Shown in pieces: positions 1-10,318 of a DNA stretch of 23,108 bases; positions within the stretch are counted from its first letter, which is position 1, and each line of letters begins with the position of its first letter. The translations under genes were made by a program, and so were the position numbers. Location of the stretch: NCBI GenBank assembly GCA_000226015.1, contig JH152844.1, forward strand, positions 1 to 23,108, written 5' to 3'. The notes beneath the pieces are model-generated. The model was not told the origin of the DNA. It saw nothing but the letters and a program-made list of their open reading frames with translations, and ran no database searches. This DNA comes from Mnemiopsis leidyi. Its lineage: Eukaryota; Ctenophora; Tentaculata; Lobata; Bolinopsidae.

Positions 1-122
1 ATCTGGTTGTAATGCTAAGAAATGTTCCGCTTTAATAACACGACTCATGCGGTAAACTAGGTAACAAACATCTGGTTGTAATGCTAAGAAATGTTCCACT
101 TTAATAACCCTATTCATGCGAT
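1..122. repeat. Tandem duplication, 69-bp unit
   Basis: The first 28 bases recur at position 70 with a single difference, and similarity continues to about 120 through a TTTAATAAC block and a CATGCG block. The period is 69 bases. The left edge is the window edge, so more copies may lie upstream. No coding potential was seen here. Confidence 0.8.
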
Positions 123-1336
123 CAGCACTACCCGCTATTCTACTTAATGTAAATATTGGCGAATACAACAAGATAAAAGAAGAGATGATTTAATACCAGC
201 GGTTTGTGGTAATGGACAACCAACATGGTCACCATCTGAATAATGCTAATCACATTGATTAACACAACAATTGTAATTGTTGGATGAATGGTGCTTTAAT
301 CATTTGGGCTACCTCACTAGCCCAATTATGACTGTCTACCAAAAGCTAAGTTATACAATACAAATACAGGGACACAGGATCTCTTCACCTAGTGTATTCA
401 GTTTCTTAGACACACTAATTTGTTGCTCCCTGTTGTGGGAGACGATATAGTATCTGGAAAAGAGTTGTAAATGTTTATTGTGCAAACACAAGTGGCCAAT
501 TAGAAAAGGTTGAATACTGCCAACAAATATAACGAAATACAGTCACGTGTGGCGTGATATGATTATAAGGATTTTTGAACGTCCCGAAAATGATGAAAAT
601 TGATGAACTAACAACCAGGTGTGTGAGCCGTACCCAAGTCGTATTGACATTTCATGGTTTGGAAATTGTTTGCAGTTACTAGCGAGGATTGAGAGACTCG
701 ATAAGCTTTAAATGTACCATCACCATAACATTTACTACTCTCTGCAATATATGAAGCCAAATTTATTGTACAGAAAAATAGCTAACCGCACGAAAAGAAT
801 TTAGATAGTTTTGAGCAAGATGAAGGTTGTGTGTAAGAGAACAAGATGTCGCGAACTGTATTATTCCTGACTTTCTTCCACCTGGCTGACTATGTTGTAG
901 ATAATCAGATGAAATTTTGGAAGCAAAGTACTGTTTCAAACGTGAGCATTTTGAGAAACGTGAGCAGCGACGGAAGATTGTGATGATTGCTGACTTGAAT
1001 GATGGACACAAATCATGGAAGTCAATATTTCGTGAGTGACGCATGGAACTTGGATAATAAACACCTGTTTATAACGTCCTCTTTACTGAAGTTAGATTTA
1101 GAAAGTTGCAATGATGTAGATCGCGTGTGGCATTTATGGTTAAGGCAAGACTAGCTTTAGAACTACATGTTTATTTTTAAGACGATTTCAATAAAAAAAC
1201 GCAAGTTCTATCTTAATACTCATTATAAAGTAAATCATTATCCGTATAAAATAGCATATCAGGAAAGGTAGTGCAAGTGTTCAGTCGTACTCGACATTGG
1301 CCTGTCTCTGATAATAGGAAAAAGGACAAATAACCC

Positions 1337-1396
1337 TGTATATAAACGTGTATATAAACGTGTATATAAACGTGTATGTAAACGTGTTTATAAACG
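1337..1396. repeat. 12-bp microsatellite-like array, five units
   Basis: Five consecutive 12-base units of the form TGTATATAAACG are present; the last two carry single changes (TGTATGTAAACG, TGTTTATAAACG). It lies in non-coding AT-rich DNA. Confidence 0.9.
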
Positions 1397-1453
1397 TCCT
1401 CACAAAAGGTATTTGTTGTAGAGATCAGTACAGCTGCTGGTGTGTTTAATAAA

Positions 1454-1591
1454 ATGTGTACAAATCAAGATCGTTAAGATATAACAAGAATAATAATATA
1501 ATGTGTACAAGTCAAGATCGTTAAGATAGAACAAGAATAATAATATAATGTGTACAAGTCAATATCGTTAAGATAGAACAAGAATAATAAT
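1454..1591. repeat. 47-bp minisatellite, three units
   Basis: Three near-identical 47-base units begin with ATGTGTACAA at 1454, 1501 and 1548 and end in an AATAATAAT tract. Only a few substitutions separate the copies, so the array is young. A minus-strand open frame through it is a product of the repeat, not a gene. Confidence 0.9.
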
Positions 1592-1596
1592 GGATT

Positions 1597-3480
1597 GTAT
1601 CGCATTATAAAGTTCAGTGATCGGACTGGAGGGACATAGTATAGCGGGGTATTTCTTTCCGCCATTTGTTTGCTATAGTGGTAGCAACAAACAATCTCCA
1701 GCTTGTAGTTGAAGATACTGAAGTGAAATGTTGAAGCATACCATTATATGTATAGCATATGTAGAGCCCGTAGTTTTATACTCTAAACATGAGCAAAAAA
1801 AGTTAAGATCAAGCAGGTGGTATGGCTGATGCAGGTGGTGTGACTGATGCAATGACTAGCTCTGACTTAAAGAGAAAACCCAAACGTTATCAAAATAACC
1901 TTCCAGAAAACGAAAATTTGTCTACGAGAGATGAAATATTTAAGCTGTACAAATGCAGTAGCACTAAACTAATTTTGCACCTGCCCTTAAATACTTACTA
2001 ATTGCAGTTCTGTTCTATTATCTTATTATTAGAGCACTACTGTCTTGCCGAGTAAGGCTGCTCGGTACGAAGAAGTAGAAAAGTTCGAGGCCACTTCACA
2101 GCAAAACATCTGGAACTCGCGAGAATCCGTGGTTGTCATATCGTCAGTAGTGAGCTCTATATAATTGCGCAATAATACAACCACTGTTTTAGCGACTTGG
2201 TGCGACTACCACTCATTATGGACCAGGTTTTGTAATAAAGCAGATCATTAGAGATCTTTATTACTCACTTAGCATCTGTACTTCTACAGTCATATCTTAT
2301 TGCTTATCTGTGGGATAGGGATTCGCTTCCAGCCCTGAATCCCAAGTGGTAATGTAACTTGCAAGAAAAACACAAACAGACACAGGCAGAGACACAGGCA
2401 CCTGAACAGACCGCATTGAATTGGAACTGAATTTAACCGTGGCCAGACCGTGCTACTGTTCATCTGCTACGTGTACGACAGTCGATACAAGTAATAGCAC
2501 AATTATCATATATTATAATAGCACAATTATGGACACTACTCTGTAACAGTGAAGAGTTTTACAATCTATCGTTCGATCGATTCATTAGGAAAACAAGCAA
2601 AAGTAAGAAAGTAAGGACATTTGTCGAACTAAGCCAGCTTTTGTCGACAGTTTGACAAAATTCGTTAAACAACAACACTTTTTGGTTACACAATAGCTAA
2701 TGACATGTTCAATTTAAAGTTAGAAATATCAAAATAATTTATTTATGTTAAGTCAGGCAAATGTTAACAACGGTTCATGTCCTAATATAAGACAACACTC
2801 ACAACCATTACATATTCGCTCAATGTGACAAAATTAACTTGCCCCATGGCCCAATATATGCAGTATATAGCATTATTTCCTTTCCACATATAGAATTATC
2901 TAAGACTTACTCTTAGATAATTCTTAGTTATTGTTAATTTGTTAATGTATGTAGCTTCCTCCCTGTGAAATCCTTGAGAACACACAAGCAACAGAATGTT
3001 GTTAAGCACTGATACGACCAAGCTAACCTAGCTAACCCCTCTACATACACGTGCCGTCACCTGGGAGTGTGCACAGGTAACTGAGCAACATAATCCGCAC
3101 ATCCGGCCCAGATTCCAGCCTCAAAATTAAAAAACCAAAATATAGACCACTACATTTTCACTTTTGAGTCTAGCTGCAATAGACTTGTATAGTTGATGGG
3201 CCTGCATTTGTTTAGGAAGGAAAACGAGATACAATTTTCTCGGGCAGGATAAACTTTCAGAAAGATAAAAAGCGAGAAAATTAAATTCTACAGCTTTAGA
3301 AGGCGCATAGCAATACTGTTTGATTAGCTGTTAAATATATTCCCCGAAAAAATCCTCCACAGTCGCCAAATTCTCTAATTTATGACCTCCACTGTTGGTA
3401 TTAAGTAAACGGGCTAAAAACTGAACTCTACAAACTCGAGAATTTACAACAAGTAACGGTACTTCTGAAAAATTTGAGAC
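1597..3480. other. Intergenic DNA, no supported gene
   Basis: No exon with recognisable protein similarity was found. It contains a 59-codon plus-strand open frame at 1822-2001 of hydrophilic composition, a short repeat of TAATAGCACAATTAT near 2490-2530, and a perfect hairpin at 2892-2924. The missing first exon of the downstream MKKS-like gene could lie here or nearer the gene, but I could not identify it. Confidence 0.5.
2892..2924. repeat. Perfect inverted repeat, 14-bp arms
   Basis: AGAATTATCTAAGA at 2892-2905 is the exact reverse complement of TCTTAGATAATTCT at 2911-2924, with a five-base loop (CTTAC). No T-run or gene end sits next to it, so a role is not evident. Confidence 0.85.
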
Positions 3481-3599
3481 CATAAGTCACAGGATACAGC
3501 AACCAACAGGTAACGTGACTAGAAAGACTTTGGGGGTGGTCACATGACCACATTGCAAAATGCCAAACTGGCGGTCAATCTTTCGGCCTGCCATTTGCC

Positions 3600-3700
3600 A
3601 ACCAATTACAAACGGCCTATAATAATGGACGGCCAATAACTGAAACGTGTGTCCTGTACGAAAGAAGTGCCTCGTTCGAGGAAGTACTATTGGCGCCTCC
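3600..3700. promoter_or_regulatory. CCAAT-box cluster, possible promoter of the MKKS-like gene
   Basis: Two forward CCAAT motifs (3602-3606 and 3633-3637), one reverse ATTGG (3689-3693) and an overlapping TTGGCGCC lie within about 100 bases of unusually GC-rich sequence. Clustered CCAAT boxes are typical of NF-Y-type promoters of broadly expressed genes. The next plus-strand gene begins about 750 bases downstream, but its first exon is unplaced, so the assignment is an inference. Confidence 0.3.
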
Positions 3701-3958
3701 GTGTTATGTTTGAGCATAAACTTAATATTTTGTTAAAATATTATCCAATTTAATGCTTTGAGAATAGCTTGGGTTGTTTTAGGGACATAGGTAGGTCTCT
3801 CTGCTGTCACATAATTGAGATGGGATGTTATTGAATTTTATGTTTTTTGGCCCCAGCCCCCATTAGCAATTATCATTTGACAAACCCCTTAATTTAATCG
3901 GTAGCGTGATTCGTTATGTACGAACCAGGAAGTATTTATTCATTATTGTAGACTATAG

Positions 3959-3998
3959 TACTGGACATGACTTATTTCTACTGGACATGACTTATTAA
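3959..3998. repeat. 20-bp direct tandem duplication
   Basis: A unit beginning TACTGGACATGACTTATT at 3959 is repeated immediately at 3979. It is in non-coding DNA between the CCAAT cluster and the MKKS-like gene. Confidence 0.75.
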
Positions 3999-4434
3999 CT
4001 TATTACTACGGGACTTGTAGGACGGGGAATTAGTGGTACCGTCATTAATGCAACTAACAACTATAGAAATAAGGTTACTTCTATCAAAACATAAACGAGG
4101 ACGAATAAACTATTCAGGTGTCACAATAATTATGAAGGCTGGAAGCTGTCACAAAAAACTATCTAATGTCTGTAACCTGATACATCTAATTAATAACAAA
4201 TAAGCTCTTTAATCTTGAAAACACCTGAACGGCACTCCCCGTTGTTTGCATAATCACATACATCGATATCTGTACATGAAAATCTGGAGCATGAAAATAT
4301 AACCAAAGGTTCGGTAAGTTTAACCTGTGTAAAATCAAATAACTTCAGAACTTGAATGGCCACGGAAAATTTGTGTTGTGATATTTGAATTGTTTTTACT
4401 GTTGTAATGCTCTGCTTGATTTTCGGATGATGGT

Positions 4435-7323
4435 ATGGTAGGGACGCACGTTTTTGGTGACCAGAATAATTTGCCCTTGACTCTTTATGGTAGTACTATA
4501 GTAAGTAACTGGAAAAATTTGAAGTCTTCCAGTAGTTGCCAAAATTTCGTTTTCTAGCTACGTTTTTATTTCCCCCGGAAGTATAACACAAGGATATTTT
4601 TCAGGAGGAGGATATACTGACGACATTCTACCGCAACATGATTGCATCCTGCTCAATCCCCGACCTAAAAACCACCCTCACGCGATTTTCAATGTCACTT
4701 CTACTCAAAATTCTCCCTTTTTTATCGAACAATACATTTCCACGAACCGCAGTTCTCACCAAGCTCTCTCAGTGTTTTCAGACAATAGAAGATATAATCG
4801 AAAATTCCAGTTTCAAACTGTCAATCGCTAACACGGCACATTTGCGCGGTGTGATAAGTGCAGTTATCTGTCCTAAAATCTCAAAGCTTCTCAGTCTACC
4901 TAAACAGCGGTATTTGATATCCTTGGTTCTTGAAGCGTATATAAGTTGTATCTCTTCTAATAACTATCCTAATATCAGATTAATGACGTCATCGTTCTAT
5001 GGTGACGTAACAGAATCTCGATTTTATCATGGCATCATTTTACCTTTACAAAGATCAAGCAATTATGTTAATTTTTGCGGTAAAGAAAAACTGTTCATCG
5101 TTGTGTTGAGTTGTTGTATTCCTCACGAACTTGAATCTTTCGAAGGCGAAACGTTCACTTTCATCGACGTGAAATCAGATATGGAGAACATTTTTGTCGA
5201 TGAATCGATCAAGGTGATGGACGATCTATTAAGAAGAAACTCGGTTGATGTGGTATGTTGTCAGAAAGTGGTCCATCATCGCGTAAAGGAACACCTTAAA
5301 ACAAAAGGTATCATGGTATTAGATCGCTTGTCAGTGATGTATGCTGAAGATGTCGCCTCCTTATGTGGTACTCATCTGTCTCCCAGTATAAGTCAATGGA
5401 ATGTGGGCGTGGTCAAGTCAGTCGACATTCTGGAATTGGAGCGCAAGAAATTTCTTCATTTTAAACCGATTGGCGAGTCTCATTTTGGAGCAATAATTCT
5501 GCATTCGCTGGTGGGTAAGTCGAGTCTGTAAATACCATATTCATACTCAGATATGATAAATGTCTGTTCCTTATGCCGGTTCGTAATGCATGTCAATAAC
5601 GCTTTTTGGCGGTTTTTCGACGTAACGCGCGAACGTCTAATAAGTTCTTCATAAATAAATCTTGTTGCTCGCACTCTGTGTTGCTAGGCAACACGTACAA
5701 ACGTTCGCGCGCTCTGTAGATCTGATTAACGGCTTCCTCTGTTACAGCCAGTAATTATAGAGTACTTCATTCAGTGTATTTCATGTATAGCATTGTACAG
5801 TGCTCTAAAATTAGCAAACATATTTTAATGACTGTACAGCAGACATTTTATTCTCGGAGAATGAGAGTTGGACAAAGTCAGACAACATAATCATGATAAT
5901 AAGTAATAACTGTAAACTGAATGATAATAAGTAATAACTGAATGAACTAAACGTTGCATTAAATTCACTTTCGGCGTTCACATACAAAGTTTTATTAAAT
6001 GTGGCGGGTTTTATTTTCAGAAAGTCCTGACAAAGATCTTCAGACTGTTCGTTGATACTGAATATCTAATTAATTGCAAGATAGACATGTTACTGTCATT
6101 AATGTTGTCTGGGCCCTGGCCTAGCCCTAGCCTATAGCTAGAACCTATCCAATCACCATAACTTCAATCTCCATAATTGTGCTTCACGAAGGCTACAAGT
6201 TCTTGACTGGGCGGCAATCGGCATGGTCTCTATAACATCGCTTGTTTGAATTTTCAGACCGAATCAGTTGCGGCTGAACTGGAGATCTGTATGAAACAGA
6301 GCATCAACATCTGTAACAACGCTTTTTCTTCACATAGCTTAACACACGGGGCATCCTGCTTGTTTTCTACTCTTTTAGACAGACTTTCTTCGGTGAGTAT
6401 TCTACGTCCGAATTGGGTTTAAAATTATGGGTTTGGTGGGGGTGTGATTTCTCAGTGATACTTTACACGGCATACATTTTTGGAGGAAAGAATTAGAACA
6501 TTTTAAAACAAATGAAAAACTTGCCATCTTGATTCTTGAATCGTACTGCCCTGAAGTGTTAATAATCCCTCCCCACTCCTATTGTCGTTGTAATCACATG
6601 TTTTTCTACCCCCAGGAACCCAGATTAATTAATTACCCAGGAACCCAGATTAATTAATTACCCAGGAACCTAGCGATCCTGTGATCAGTGCTGTTTCTGC
6701 TGCTCTTTACGAGCTTTGTCCGAAAGAGAACGTGCTTGTTTGTGGAGATGGACATACTTGGGAAGTTGAGCAGTCACCGTCAGAGGATATCTTCCTATCA
6801 GACAGGTTATCTTTGTTGTGATCTTGTTTAACTCAATTCGACGCATTTCGTAGATTCTGAATTATAGTGAACTGTGCATTTTGACAAATTTGATATTTCA
6901 ACTGTAACTAAAGAACAAAGGAATAATTTTGCCATCGCACATTTTGCAAACATTTGCACATATCAGACATTCACGCTTGAGTGATTATTTGCGTGATAAT
7001 CTTGTAGCACTATGAAATCAAGTGAATTATCAATTTTGTCAAATAACTAAAAGTCATCTACAAAAATAATCAAAACCACCAGGTGTACCTGTAAAAGTTA
7101 CAAAGTAGTACGTGGTTTACATCCCCACAATTTCACTCTGTTATCAGAATACGCCCGAACTCTCACAACAAAACCGAAGGAGAAACACGAAGGACTGTGT
7201 TTAGAGTACCAGCACCTCTCGGACAAGGTGCTACATCCGACAAATGTTGTGTTGGAGGTTTTTAGGAAAACTTTGCAGATACTCGACGTTTTGTGTAAAT
7301 CTGAGCTCCCTGTTTTGGTATGA
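4435..7323 (+). CDS. MKKS: MKKS/BBS6-like chaperonin-related protein, N-terminal exon missing
   Basis: Exons seen: 4435-4500 (left edge uncertain: ATG at 4435, or 3' splice site with exon from 4442), 4605-5510, 6258-6392, 6666-6805 and 7083-7323 (stop TGA). All junctions keep frame: phases 0, 0, 0 and 2. The joined frame gives about 495 residues; human MKKS has 570, and roughly 45 N-terminal residues are unplaced. The best evidence is the CCT-type apical segment in exon 4605-5510, with VDVVCCQKVVHH followed by a GIMVLDRLSV strand and the HFKPIGES stretch, matching human MKKS in order and spacing. Exon 6666 carries the VCGDGHTWEVEQ region, and the last exon an RCTCKSY segment and the C-terminal helix. 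MKKS, BBS10 and BBS12 are chaperonin relatives that help assemble the BBSome for ciliary trafficking. Where active chaperonins have GDGTT there is PDLKTT, so ATP hydrolysis is doubtful, as in known MKKS. Confidence 0.8.
5893..5940. repeat. 28-bp tandem duplication inside an MKKS intron
   Basis: ATGATAATAAGTAATAACTG occurs at 5893 and again at 5921. It lies in the 747-base intron 5511-6257. Confidence 0.8.
6611..6670 (+). repeat. 25-bp tandem repeat carrying triplicated 3' splice site
   Basis: A 25-base unit starting CCCAGGAACCCAG begins at 6611 and 6636, and the first ten bases recur at 6661. The third CCCAG is the splice acceptor of the exon starting at 6666. Acceptors at the first two copies would add 50 or 25 bases and run into in-frame stops, so only the third gives the MKKS reading frame. 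Confidence 0.85.
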
Positions 7324-7712
7324 TATCATACTATCATACTCATTATTTTGCAAGGCCGTTAAATATTTGTAAATCCACTTTTTGTAATATTGAAATTTTA
7401 ATTTGAAAAGTTTAAAGAGGATAAGTTTAAAATATAGAGGATACGTTTGCAAGGAAATTGACATACAGCGTAGGAGATTGATATGACCAACTTAACTGTA
7501 CCTGTCCGATTGACGATGATGTTGCTTCATTTTACGAAATTTAAAAAAATCATCCATCATTCGGTTTCTGAAATGTTTGACTTATCTCCACTTTCGAGTA
7601 CTGTATTTCCAAATTCAAATTATTCATCAACATTTCTCCGAATTTGTTTATGTAAAATGATTATCAAGCATCATTACACCCACCATGGAATTCACCCCAC
7701 ATCTTCTGTTAG

Positions 7713-8153
7713 GAAATTATGGAATTGTTCCCCATTGTCGAGCGGAGAAATAAACTGAACGATAACCTGTGGTATGTGGTGTCACCTTCCAGCAATGTTC
7801 AGGTTAGTTTTACTTCGGTTTGTTGAAGAAATTACAACGACAAAATAGGAGAAATTCATCTCAATATATAAACGAGTTTATATATAAACATATATATAAA
7901 TCGGTTCAAATTTTTAGATAACATTAATAAGTTTTGTGAAATGCTTCATAAACTGAAAATGCTTTTTTATCAAATCCACACGTATCAAAGATCACGTATC
8001 CCTTGAGCTGTTGGTGCATCTCTTGACCAGACTACTCTGAACAGGTGAAAGGAGGTGTGGGTGCCAAACTTGTATCACGTGATTCTGACGTATATGTCAC
8101 ATGCGGAGCTCAACCTGATCAGTCGTTTGGGAGTGTCTACCATCTGTCTTTAG
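7713..8153 (+). CDS. RABEPK: RABEPK-like kelch protein, first two exons only
   Basis: Exon 1 begins after a 3' splice site at 7711-7712, has ATG at 7719 and ends at 7802 before GTTAGT. Exon 2 runs 8045-8153, phase 0 in and phase 1 out, before GTTTGT. The 64 residues follow the start of human Rab9 effector with kelch motifs: a short leader with MELFPIVE and a WYVVSPSS strand, then GVGAKLVSRDSDVYVTCGAQ and SFGSVYHLSLG, the first kelch blade. RABEPK binds Rab9 and helps return mannose-6-phosphate receptors from endosomes to the trans-Golgi. The family has about six blades. I found only a weak candidate third exon near 8290-8340 (a Trp and a Pro-Gln-Arg, then a stop) and no later blades before the next gene, so this may be a truncated copy, or the rest may be too diverged or too far away. 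The acceptor is only 389 bases after the MKKS stop on the same strand. Confidence 0.55.
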
Positions 8154-10300
8154 GTTTGTCACTTTTGAAAACTTGAGGATAACAAGGGGATCAGGGATCC
8201 CTTTCTGAGCTAGCTAGTGTGCCTCAATTCCATTTGGTTTGTGTCTGTGTTTGTTTGTTTCGTGTTATATCATTACTGTAAGCTTGGAGACTGGGTGCAG
8301 TAATGCCCCAGAGGGTTTGTAACATCATGGATGCTGACTAAGCTTACCTGATCCTCTCCAACATGATTTTGTTCCCAAGTTCATTCAACTCAGTCACATC
8401 ATCACTTGGAAATGAAGGTGGACCCGTTGGTGCACGTAATCAATAAGCAATGTCGATTGGATATTGAGTTAGGATCAGTTGGTCCGCTTTCCCGGCTAAA
8501 CCTTTTGTATAGATCAGGGAAGGTAAAATTTTTAGGTGAAACTCTCCTCTACCGGTGTAATAAGGATATTCACATCAATGCTTTATTTATTTAAACGTTC
8601 TCAGACAAACTATTATGTTCTATACAAGGGTACATCTGATTTTGATACTTTATTACTTTTTATTTTACAGCTATATATAGCCGTGTATATCTTATTTATT
8701 TATTCTTAAGCTCTATCTAAAAGTTATAACCGCGAGTATAGACATGAAACTCTTCGCCGATGGCTGGTCATGTCTTATCTGTATCGGGTTTCGAAGTGTA
8801 AAAGCATGAACAAAACCTCCCAGTTTCATGTGATAAAAAAGGTGGGTTCTAGCTTGGATCTGTATGTCAGCTCTTAGGCTGCAATTTTACAACTGCACTT
8901 ATGAGTTGCACCTCAAAAACAAATAATTCGGTTAAAATGAGAAAAAATCTCATCTTTTCTGTTGTATGTCGCTCATTAGCTCATCTCAAAAGATGAGCTA
9001 ATCAGTGGGTCTCTGCAGATCATTCGGTACAGACAACTGTCTTAGGAGTGACTGCTGCACTGACAAGATCCGAGTTAACTTTTGAATTATTGGACTTTTT
9101 CCAATACTCCAATAAAGTACTTACGCTTTACCATCTTGATGAAGAGTTAACGACAGTCGATAATCTTAAGTAACCAATTTAACATGTCTAGATACTTCTT
9201 TTTACAATTTCATAACGTTGTCAAAGAATATAAATGCATCTATTTGGAACCAACTGGCGTCAATGAATTTGATCGAGATTGCATCGCGAGATAAATCGGC
9301 GCCTCCAAAAACTAATACTTTGATATGATTGGATGATAGTCAGTCTAATTACGAGGATACAAAGTTCCGGTTTGATATCGAAGAACTAGATATTAGGGAA
9401 AAATAACTAGATAAGGCAGTGCCACAGTGCCACATGCAGGTTATAGGTGTCTCGGAGTTTCTCCTAACTGGATTACGGAACTCCGAATTGCCCTCTAGTA
9501 TCTCCGGATCTTCAAAAATTTGATCCAGTTTATACTAAACTCTGCAACTTTCAATGGAGGCTTCATTTTTCGGTGATCTAGTTCTTTAACTTAACAGCTA
9601 TACCGCTTTCTGCATAGATTTAGATAACAGAAAAATCTTACATTTTACTTGATTTTTAACCGACTTGCTTGTCGAGGAGGAAGCTGAGACTTTTCAGTTA
9701 TGTTATCTATCAAGCGTGAGAAAGGAAGTCCAGTTTTATTTTCATAATTTAAGAGAAGGAGAAGCCCATTATATTCTATTACAGGCGTCGAATTACGTTT
9801 ACAAGTGGTTTTATCATTATCTATCTTCACTTCTGTGATTAGTTGATAAGTATGATGTCGCTAAAGCCATTCAGTATTTTCAATAATTTTCGAAAAACTA
9901 TTCGGGTCACGTTTCTGATTAAATCAGATCCATTATCCTATTCCGCTTTTTTAATTTTCACTGAAAGCATTAGTAATAGGAAGCACTGCCTTGCTGAAAT
10001 CATAACTAAATATAATCAGAATAAACGATCTTGTGACTGAGGACATGGTAATATTTCCATTATTTCATTCCCCTCCTGATTCTTCCTGCTTTTAAATCAT
10101 CTTGAGAGGAGGCGACATTTAAATGCGCTGTTGCGAAAATTTCGAATTCAAATTTTGATATTTGAATGTATTTGCCTGTAGATCAAGATATTTCCGTTTA
10201 CATTAATCGAGGACTCGAGTAATTAACTATGAATAATTGTTCTATTGTTTGATTTTTAGCGCTCTTAGTCTTTGTTTAAACAGGGCTGCATTAAGATAAA
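8154..10300. other. Gene-poor stretch after the kelch exons
   Basis: No kelch blade, transposase or other recognisable domain was found on either strand. A plus-strand frame at about 8999-9170 stays open for some 57 codons and reads protein-like but has no start codon or recognised family. A perfect hairpin lies at 8975-9002. Other open frames are short and AT-rich. Confidence 0.4.
8975..9002. repeat. Perfect hairpin, 12-bp arms, 4-base loop
   Basis: ATTAGCTCATCT (8975-8986) and AGATGAGCTAAT (8991-9002) are exact reverse complements separated by CAAA. No T-run follows, and no adjacent gene end was found. Confidence 0.85.
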
Positions 10301-10318
10301 AATTTTGCATTCAGGAAC
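10290..10318 (+). promoter_or_regulatory. 3' splice site just before the start codon
   Basis: The sequence GCATTCAG, a canonical acceptor, ends at 10314 and is followed by GAAC and the ATG at 10319. The acceptor implies that the mature mRNA begins with an upstream non-coding exon or a trans-spliced leader. The same arrangement precedes the two paralogues and the kelch gene. Confidence 0.55.

Noticed and set aside
2033..2100. tRNA-like A-box and B-box (TTGCCGAGTAAGG and GTTCGAGGC)
   Set aside because: The spacing is near that of a tRNA, but the T-arm and acceptor stems do not pair, so neither a tRNA nor a clear tRNA-derived element is supported.
3487..3717. Minus-strand 76-residue open frame
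   Set aside because: It coincides with the GC-rich CCAAT-box patch and has no recognisable domain, splice context or homologue that I know.
6021..6113. Possible extra MKKS exon after an acceptor at 6020
   Set aside because: It stays open for about 39 codons but has no donor that keeps frame, and MKKS proteins have no matching segment; the exon at 6258 joins directly and fits.
8406..8594. 62-residue plus-strand open frame after the kelch exons
   Set aside because: It does not look like a kelch blade or any family I know and lacks splice sites in a usable phase.
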